5,885 nucleotides of DNA from Candidatus Omnitrophota bacterium (GTDB lineage: Bacteria > Omnitrophota > Gorgyraeia > Gygaellales > Profunditerraquicolaceae): NCBI GenBank assembly GCA_030018895.1, contig JASEHM010000071.1, positions 1 to 5,885 on the forward strand, written 5' to 3'. The notes below the pieces were generated by a model. That model was not told the DNA's origin. It did not search any database and saw nothing but the letters and a program-made list of their open reading frames with translations. Made by a program: the position numbers and the translations under genes. Shown here in pieces: positions 1 to 4,890 of this stretch; the stretch's first letter is position 1; each line of letters begins with the position of its first letter.

Positions 1-1
1 T

Positions 2-100
2 ATTTATCTTAACGGTAGTTCTTCGTTCAAAAAAGGACTTATTGCGGAATTCTTGTCAGAAATAAAGAATTGTTTTTCTTTTAAGATAATTTTGGTATAA
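2..100 (+). CDS. Possible C-terminal tail of an upstream gene (partial, unidentified)
   Basis: One + frame stays open from the window edge for 32 codons and stops with TAA at 98-100. The predicted tail contains GSSSFKKGLIAEFL and ends in FKIILV. The other two + frames close early. An open stretch this long in AT-rich DNA hints at the end of a real gene, but chance is a serious alternative because no start is visible and I recognise no family. If it is real, its stop overlaps the -10 element proposed for dnaX and leaves 8 bases before the dnaX start. Confidence 0.25.
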   Translation: MYLNGSSSFKKGLIAEFLSEIKNCFSFKIILV

Positions 101-101
101 T
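93..101 (+). promoter_or_regulatory. Extended -10 promoter for dnaX operon, possibly leaderless
   Basis: TGGTATAAT at 93-101 is a perfect TATAAT hexamer preceded by a TGn extended -10 motif. No good -35 hexamer lies 16-18 bases upstream, as is common for extended -10 promoters. Transcription from such an element would normally begin about 6-8 bases after the hexamer, at roughly 107-109, which is at or next to the dnaX ATG at 109. No Shine-Dalgarno sequence lies between the hexamer and the ATG, consistent with a leaderless or nearly leaderless mRNA. The motif is seen directly; the start site is inferred. Confidence 0.5.
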
Positions 102-108
102 TAGTATT

Positions 109-1833
109 ATGTCCTATACTGTTTTTGCCCTTAAATGGCGGCCGCGGGATTTTGATGAAGTGGTTGGCCAGGAAGATATTATAAAGGCCTTAAAAAGCGC
201 TTTAGAAGAAGATAGGCTTGGCCATGCCTATTTATTTGCTGGGCCGCGAGGAGTAGGCAAAACTTCTACTGCCAGGATTCTGGCTAAGGCGCTTAATTGT
301 AAAGATGGCCCTACCTTAAAACCCTGCCAAAAGTGCGCCTCTTGTATTGAGATATCAAAAGGCACATCATTTGATGTCATTGAGATAGACGGCGCCTCTA
401 ACCGCGGCATAGATGAGATACGGGCATTACGCGAAAATGTAAAATTCGCACCCACGCAAGGGAAGTTTAAGATTTATATAATTGATGAGGTACATCAAAT
501 TACACCTGATGGTTTTAATGCCTTGCTTAAAACATTAGAGGAACCGCCGCCGCATGTAAAGTTTATCTTTGCTACTACTCATCCGCATAAAATAATGCCA
601 ACGATTTTATCCCGCTGCCAGCGCCTGGATTTTCGGCGGATTTCCTTAATAGAGCTTATTAGACAGCTTGAGCGTATTGCCTGGCAAGAAAAAATTAGCG
701 TAGATAAAGATGTGCTGCTTAGTATCGCAAGATCCAGTGACGGCTCATTAAGGGATGCAGAATCGGTCCTGGATCAGTTAGCCTCTTTTTCTAAGGGTAA
801 AATTTCCTTATCTGAGGTTATTTCTTTGCTGGGTATTGTGGAACAGGAAGCATTATTTGAGATAACGGATAAAATAATTCAAAAGGACGCAGCAGCTGTT
901 TTAGAGTCCTTGAATAATATTATTGATAAAGGAAAAGATACAGATGTATTTTTATTAAATTTGATTGAGCATTTTCGTAATTTGATGATTGCTAAAGTAA
1001 CTAAGGCAGATGTAAAGCTGATAGACCTGCCTGAAGAGGTTTGTTTAAGGCTTTTAAAACAGAGCCAGGCCTTTAGTATGGAAGAGATATTTAATACCTT
1101 TAATATTTTGGTAAATACGCAGGAGGCCTCAAAAAGATTAGGCTCTTTACGTATCCCCTTAGAGATAAGTTTAATCAGATTAACGCATGCTAAAAAAGGA
1201 ACTGCTCTGTTACCAGAAACTCAAGAATATACCCCATTAAATAAGGAATTAGCAGTCAAGCAGGTTATTGGGTTAACAGGTTCAGAGGCTGAGAAGTTAA
1301 CCAACAAGCCAGAGTTAGACAATGAACCAGCTAAAGAAAAAGTTATTTCTCAAGGTACAGAGGATTCGTCTTTTAATAAAACCGAAAGCTCGTCTCATTG
1401 TTCTCAAGTTCATTCTCCTGGCGCTAGAGCTGCGGATAGAGAGACTACGTCAGCTGATAGCTTAGAGCCTATTCAACCTGCGCAGACAGTTTCTTTGGAT
1501 AACATAAAAGACAACTGGCAGGATATAATTAATAATCTGAGCAAGATAAAGATTTCTGTTTCTACGTATTTAAATGAAGGCCAGCCTATGAAGTTAGAGA
1601 AAAATACGTTGGTTGTAGCCTTTCCTAAAAATTATTCCCTTCATAAAGAGGCGCTGGAAGATAATAATAACCGTTTAATTATTGAAAAGGGCATATTTGA
1701 CTTGCTTAATGCGAGATTAAGAGTAAATTTTATTCTTTCGCAGGAAATTAAGCAGAAAGAGGATAATCATAATCACCCTGCTGTTAAATCCGCCTTGGAT
1801 ATGTTTGGCGGCAGAATGGTTAACGGGGATTAA
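109..1833 (+). CDS. dnaX: DNA polymerase III subunit tau/gamma (clamp-loader ATPase)
   Basis: This is the 574-residue DnaX motor of the replicative clamp loader, which uses ATP to place the sliding clamp on primed DNA and, in the tau form, links polymerases and helicase. The AAA+ N-terminus is complete: Walker A GPRGVGKT at residues 45-52; four zinc-binding cysteines at 64, 73, 76 and 79; Walker B IIDEVH at 124-129; sensor 1 in FIFATTH; the SRC arginine finger at 168-170; and sensor 2 GSLRDAES around 212-219. The collar domain runs to about residue 362. A polar low-complexity linker follows (about 364-470), then a compact C-terminal tau domain (about 475-550). The ATG at 109 gives the typical MSYTVFALKWRP start; alternatives inside would cut the conserved N-terminus. 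No ribosome binding site precedes it. A run of six A at 1192-1197, just after the collar, could allow slippage to a gamma-like form. It heads the operon; recR follows after 5 bases. Confidence 0.97.
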   Translation: MSYTVFALKWRPRDFDEVVGQEDIIKALKSALEEDRLGHAYLFAGPRGVGKTSTARILAKALNCKDGPTLKPCQKCASCIEISKGTSFDVIEIDGASNRGIDEIRALRENVKFAPTQGKFKIYIIDEVHQITPDGFNALLKTLEEPPPHVKFIFATTHPHKIMPTILSRCQRLDFRRISLIELIRQLERIAWQEKISVDKDVLLSIARSSDGSLRDAESVLDQLASFSKGKISLSEVISLLGIVEQEALFEITDKIIQKDAAAVLESLNNIIDKGKDTDVFLLNLIEHFRNLMIAKVTKADVKLIDLPEEVCLRLLKQSQAFSMEEIFNTFNILVNTQEASKRLGSLRIPLEISLIRLTHAKKGTALLPETQEYTPLNKELAVKQVIGLTGSEAEKLTNKPELDNEPAKEKVISQGTEDSSFNKTESSSHCSQVHSPGARAADRETTSADSLEPIQPAQTVSLDNIKDNWQDIINNLSKIKISVSTYLNEGQPMKLEKNTLVVAFPKNYSLHKEALEDNNNRLIIEKGIFDLLNARLRVNFILSQEIKQKEDNHNHPAVKSALDMFGGRMVNGD

Positions 1834-1838
1834 GAGCT

Positions 1839-2438
1839 ATGCTGTATTATACTGATTCAATAGAGAGGCTTATAAATAGCTTAACAAAACTTCCTGGTAT
1901 TGGCAGGAGGAGCGCTGAACGTATTGTCAATTATATCCTTGGCGCGGATAGAAGTGAAATAAATATTTTATCTGAAGCGATTAAGAAAGTAAAAGAAGCA
2001 GTCAGATTTTGTAAAATTTGCAATAATCTTAGCGAAGAAGAGACCTGTAAGATATGCCTTGATAGCCGCCGGCACAAGGATATGGTTTGTGTTGTAGAAA
2101 ACCCCAGCGATGTTCTGGCAATAGAAAAAGCAGCTTATTTTAAGGGCGTTTATCACGTTTTGTTAGGCTCTATTGCTCCTTTAGAGGGCAGGGGCCCGGC
2201 TGATTTAAAGATTGACAGCCTGCTTCAGAGGATAAAACAGGATAATATACAGGAAGTAATTATTGCTACTGACGCTGATACAGAAGGAGAAATTACTGCT
2301 TTATATCTTACCGAATTGCTTAAGCCTAAAGGCATAAAGTTGATGCGTTTAGGTATAGGTATCCCTATGGGTTCTAATTTAGAATACGCGGATGCCACAA
2401 CCTTATCTAAGGCCCTTGAATCCCGCCGGCCGATTTAA
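1839..2438 (+). CDS. recR: Recombination mediator protein RecR
   Basis: RecR works with RecO (and RecF) to load RecA at single-stranded gaps, forming a ring clamp on DNA. At 199 residues the protein is the usual family length. In order: an N-terminal helix-hairpin-helix region with LPGIGRRSAERI (residues 18-29); a four-cysteine zinc finger (C58, C61, C70, C73); a Toprim domain beginning at VCVVENPSD with acidic E87; the glycine-rich segment LEGRGPADL (115-123); and TDADTEGE at 144-151. The C-terminal GIPMGSNLEYAD matches the family ending. The Toprim motif is unusual in keeping an Asp-x-Asp pair (D145, D147), where many RecR proteins have a degenerate ATNPTVEGE type sequence. The ATG lies 5 bases after the dnaX stop with only a weak AAGAG upstream, so translation is probably coupled to dnaX. 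The usual neighbour ybaB is not between the two genes. Confidence 0.97.
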   Translation: MLYYTDSIERLINSLTKLPGIGRRSAERIVNYILGADRSEINILSEAIKKVKEAVRFCKICNNLSEEETCKICLDSRRHKDMVCVVENPSDVLAIEKAAYFKGVYHVLLGSIAPLEGRGPADLKIDSLLQRIKQDNIQEVIIATDADTEGEITALYLTELLKPKGIKLMRLGIGIPMGSNLEYADATTLSKALESRRPI

Positions 2439-2443
2439 CTGTT

Positions 2444-4450
2444 ATGATAGCTATTACTAATTTATCTAAAAATTACGGCAAGAAAACCCTTTTTGAGAAT
2501 ATCTCTTTAAGTATAAATCAGGGAGAAAAAATAGGTTTAATCGGGCCAAATGGCTCTGGTAAAACCACGCTTTTTTCCTTGATACTTCAGGAGATAGAGC
2601 CTTCAGCAGGGGATGTAATAGTTCGTAAAAATATTCATATAGGATATCTTCCGCAAGAAACAACTTTTTCTCGGCCGGATACTAAAGCGTTGGGCGAGAT
2701 CTTAACGCCCGAGGAAACGAGGCTGTTAGGAAAATCTGAAGTCTCGGTTTTATCTGAATTAACTGAAGGCGATGAGAGGATCATGCGCTTAAAAAAAGAA
2801 AAAGACGCGCTTGAAGAAAGAAATGAGGCTGGCTCAAATCGCTATGGAGAGGTTTTGCATAATTTAGAGACACTGGGATATTTTGAATTGGAACATAAGG
2901 CTAAAAAGATTTTGATGGGATTTGGTTTTAAGGAAAGGGATTTTAACCGGCCTATATCCGAAATGAGCGGCGGCTGGCAGATGCGTGTTTTATTAGCCAA
3001 ACTCCTAACGTATCAATATGATATTTTATTATTGGATGAGCCGACAAATTACTTAGACCTGAATGCCGCTTTATGGCTTAAAGATTATCTGGCTGGTTTT
3101 GAGGGAACATTTATTATGATTTCTCATGATAAGGCCTTTTTGAATGAAGTAACAAACTACACCTTAATTCTTGAGAACGGTTCAATTTTTAAAGTGCAGG
3201 GTAATTACCAACATTATGAGAGGATAAAAGAGGAGAAATACATTTTTCTCAAGAAGCAATTTAAGGAGCAGGAGAAAAAGCGTCAGCAGCTGCAGAGATT
3301 TTGCGATCGTTTCCATGCCCAGCCGAATAAAGCCGCTTCAGTGCGCGCTAAACGCAGGGTTTTGGAGAGGTTAGAGGAGGAGGAAATTGTTTTGCCTCCA
3401 GATCCCCGTGAGAGCATAAAAAGTTTCCATTTTCCTGCTGTTAGAAAAAGCGGTTATAAGACAATGACGCTTGAGAAGATATCCAAATCTTACGGCGATA
3501 TTTCTGTGTATAAAGACTTGGATTTTGAGGTTTTACAGGGCGAGAAAGCGGTTTTGGCAGGCGAGAACGGAGCCGGCAAATCTACGCTTTTAAAAATTTT
3601 AGCAGGGGTAATTGATATTGACAGCGGAGAGCGTATTGTCGGTCATAATGTGGATGTAGGTTATTTTTCTCAGACGCGTATGGATGTGCTTAGCCCTGAG
3701 AATACTGTTTTGCAGGAGGCGTATTCTGTGGTGAGCGGGTATATGTCTGAGGAGGCTATACGCACTATTTTAGGGGCATTTCTTTTTACTGGGGATGATT
3801 CTGATAAAAAGGTTTCTGTGCTTTCCGGAGGCGAGAAAAGCCGGCTTATTTTGGCTAAACTTTTAATTTCACCGCCGAATTTTCTCCTCTTAGATGAGCC
3901 TACTACGCATTTAGATGTAGATGCTGTGGATGCTTTAGTTAAGGCATTGACAGATTATGAAGGCACGCTTGTTTTTATCAGCCATGATATTTATTTTGTC
4001 CGTTCTATAGCAAATATGGTTTTTGAGGTTGATAGAGGCTTGATAAGAAAGTTTCCTGATAGTTTTGACTACTATTTAGAAAAGAAGGACAAAAGAGAGG
4101 CAGATGCTTTTGTGCCGGCTGATAAGGCTAAAAGGTTAGAAATATCCGTTGCCAAAGAAAGGGCAAAAGAAGAAGAGAAGCTGGTTAAAGAAAAGGAGCG
4201 GTTTAAGAAAGAAGAAGAGGCTAAGCGTAAAGCCAGTAATTTTTCTTTGCATGAAGCTATAAAAAAGTTAGGAAAGGAAAAAGAAAATCTCCGTTTAGAG
4301 AGCTGCGCTAAGGTGCGCGCGCTTTCTAATCCCCATATTTATCGCGATGAAGAGACAGCTAAAGCATACGGCCGGCGCATGAAGGAGATTGAGGAGCTAA
4401 TTTTAGAGGCTAATAAAAAGATTAAGAGTTTAAAGGAGCAGATTATTTAG
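2444..4450 (+). CDS. ABC-F family ATPase (Uup/EttA-like), two ABC domains
   Basis: This 668-residue soluble protein carries two ATP-binding cassettes and no membrane segments, the layout of ABC-F proteins, which act on ribosomes as translation factors. Domain 1 has Walker A GPNGSGKT (34-41), signature MSGGW (174-178), Walker B LLLDEP (195-200) and switch H228. Domain 2 has Walker A GENGAGKS (373-380), signature LSGGE (460-464), Walker B LLLDEP (481-486) and switch H514. Both catalytic glutamates (E199, E485) are present. The linker between them (about 245-325) is charged and helical and includes QPNKAASVRAKRR, the family's inter-domain region that contacts P-site tRNA. A lysine/glutamate-rich C-terminal extension (about 545-668) is predicted coiled coil, as in Uup. 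I therefore favour an Uup-like housekeeping member over an antibiotic-resistance ABC-F, but the subfamily is not settled. The ATG lies 5 bases after recR with no visible ribosome binding site, suggesting coupling. No convincing terminator follows. Confidence 0.93.
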   Translation: MIAITNLSKNYGKKTLFENISLSINQGEKIGLIGPNGSGKTTLFSLILQEIEPSAGDVIVRKNIHIGYLPQETTFSRPDTKALGEILTPEETRLLGKSEVSVLSELTEGDERIMRLKKEKDALEERNEAGSNRYGEVLHNLETLGYFELEHKAKKILMGFGFKERDFNRPISEMSGGWQMRVLLAKLLTYQYDILLLDEPTNYLDLNAALWLKDYLAGFEGTFIMISHDKAFLNEVTNYTLILENGSIFKVQGNYQHYERIKEEKYIFLKKQFKEQEKKRQQLQRFCDRFHAQPNKAASVRAKRRVLERLEEEEIVLPPDPRESIKSFHFPAVRKSGYKTMTLEKISKSYGDISVYKDLDFEVLQGEKAVLAGENGAGKSTLLKILAGVIDIDSGERIVGHNVDVGYFSQTRMDVLSPENTVLQEAYSVVSGYMSEEAIRTILGAFLFTGDDSDKKVSVLSGGEKSRLILAKLLISPPNFLLLDEPTTHLDVDAVDALVKALTDYEGTLVFISHDIYFVRSIANMVFEVDRGLIRKFPDSFDYYLEKKDKREADAFVPADKAKRLEISVAKERAKEEEKLVKEKERFKKEEEAKRKASNFSLHEAIKKLGKEKENLRLESCAKVRALSNPHIYRDEETAKAYGRRMKEIEELILEANKKIKSLKEQII

Positions 4451-4537
4451 TTATTACTAAAAAAACCAAGCAGTAACATATTTACGCAGATTTTAGGAAA
4501 AGATTGTAGAGATAGAAAAACAGGCTTAATTTAATTC

Positions 4538-4566
4538 TTGATTTAAAAGCAATCTTGGGTTAAAAT
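4538..4566 (+). promoter_or_regulatory. Promoter of the tRNA-Asn gene
   Basis: TTGATT at 4538-4543 and TAAAAT at 4561-4566 are separated by exactly 17 bases and resemble the housekeeping -35 and -10 hexamers. Transcription would begin near 4573, about 9 bases before the mature tRNA 5' end at 4582, leaving a short leader for RNase P to remove. The rest of the 131-base gap after the ABC-F gene (4451-4581) is AT-rich, and I see no gene or clear terminator in it. Confidence 0.65.
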
Positions 4567-4581
4567 ATCAACAATAATAAT

Positions 4582-4890
4582 TCCCCCGTAGCTCAGTTGG
4601 TAGAGCGAGTGGCTGTGCTCAAGCGCAGCTTTCTTGAGAAATCAGGATTGAAACAGCGGGCTAATTCAGGGAAGCCCAGCACTAATTTGATTAACACTTT
4701 AATTCAGCAAATTAGTGCTGGGTAATCCTGAGCTAAGTTCCGCCGCGAAACTTGGCGGATAAATGTGCAGAGACTATATACCCGCTGCCTAAGGCTAAAA
4801 GCTATGGCAAAGATATAGTCCACTTCCGAAAGTAATTTCGGGTTAAGTGTAACCACCAGGTCCGAGGTTCGAGTCCTCGCGGGGGAGCCA
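4582..4890 (+). tRNA. tRNA-Asn(GUU), interrupted by a group I intron
   Basis: Exons are 4582-4616 (35 nt) and 4850-4890 (41 nt), which join to a 76-nt tRNA. The acceptor stem is 4582-4588 with 4880-4886 (7 perfect pairs), the D stem 4591-4594 with 4603-4606, and the T stem 4863-4867 with 4875-4879 around a TTCGAGT loop. The discriminator is G4887 and CCA is encoded at 4888-4890. The joined anticodon loop reads CUGUUAA, so the anticodon is GUU (4615, 4616, 4850), as in known bacterial tRNA-Asn, including the U1-A72 end pair. The split falls between anticodon positions 35 and 36, so the gene is unreadable until the intron is removed. The anticodon stem (4608-4612 with 4853-4857) has four good pairs and an A27.C43 mismatch. 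The 3' exon also serves, on the opposite strand, as the end of the recombinase gene. A standard tRNA search may miss it or call only fragments. Confidence 0.93.
4617..4849 (+). ncRNA. Group I intron (IC3-like self-splicing ribozyme)
   Basis: This 233-nt intron folds as a group I ribozyme. P1: exon GGCUGU (4611-4616) pairs with guide GCAGCU (4625-4630), leaving U.G at the 5' splice site; GC/GC adds two pairs closed by a UCAA loop. P3: CAGCGGG (4654-4660) with CCCGCUG (4781-4787). P4: UUCAGG (4665-4670) with CCUGAG (4727-4732). P5: a perfect 15-bp stem (4675-4689 with 4708-4722), capped by five more pairs. P6: UCCGCC (4739-4744) with GGCGGA (4754-4759). P7: GACUAUA (4772-4778) with UAUAGUC (4814-4820). 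P8: about 4788-4807. P9: CCGAAA-GUAA-UUUCGG (4826-4841), a GNRA loop able to dock. The last base is G4849. The core strings AAUUCAGGGAAGCC, AAUCCUGAGC, GUGCAGAGACU and AAGAUAUAGUCC resemble those I recall from the Anabaena tRNA-Leu intron. P2 is reduced or unclear. There is no sense-strand ORF, so it cannot encode its own homing enzyme. Confidence 0.93.

Noticed and set aside
1121..1137. AGGAGG followed by AAAAAGA in dnaX as a programmed frameshift signal
   Set aside because: The spacing does not suit a -1 stimulator, the A-site codon would not re-pair, and the shift would cut the conserved collar domain.
228..2663. Three short - strand ORFs (228-455, 1968-2156, 2466-2663) opposite dnaX, recR and the ABC-F gene
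   Set aside because: They lie wholly opposite strongly conserved genes and have no family resemblance.
4446..4461. TTTAGT-TATT-ACTAAA hairpin at the end of the ABC-F gene as an operon terminator
   Set aside because: The stem is only 6 mostly A/T pairs and is followed by A, not T, on the + strand.
4500..4556. AAGATTG / CAATCTT inverted repeat before the tRNA
   Set aside because: Seven bases separated by 43, with no T tract; likely chance in AT-rich DNA.
4675..4722. 15-bp perfect inverted repeat read as a terminator or transposon end
   Set aside because: It is fully explained as helix P5 of the group I intron and has no T tract.
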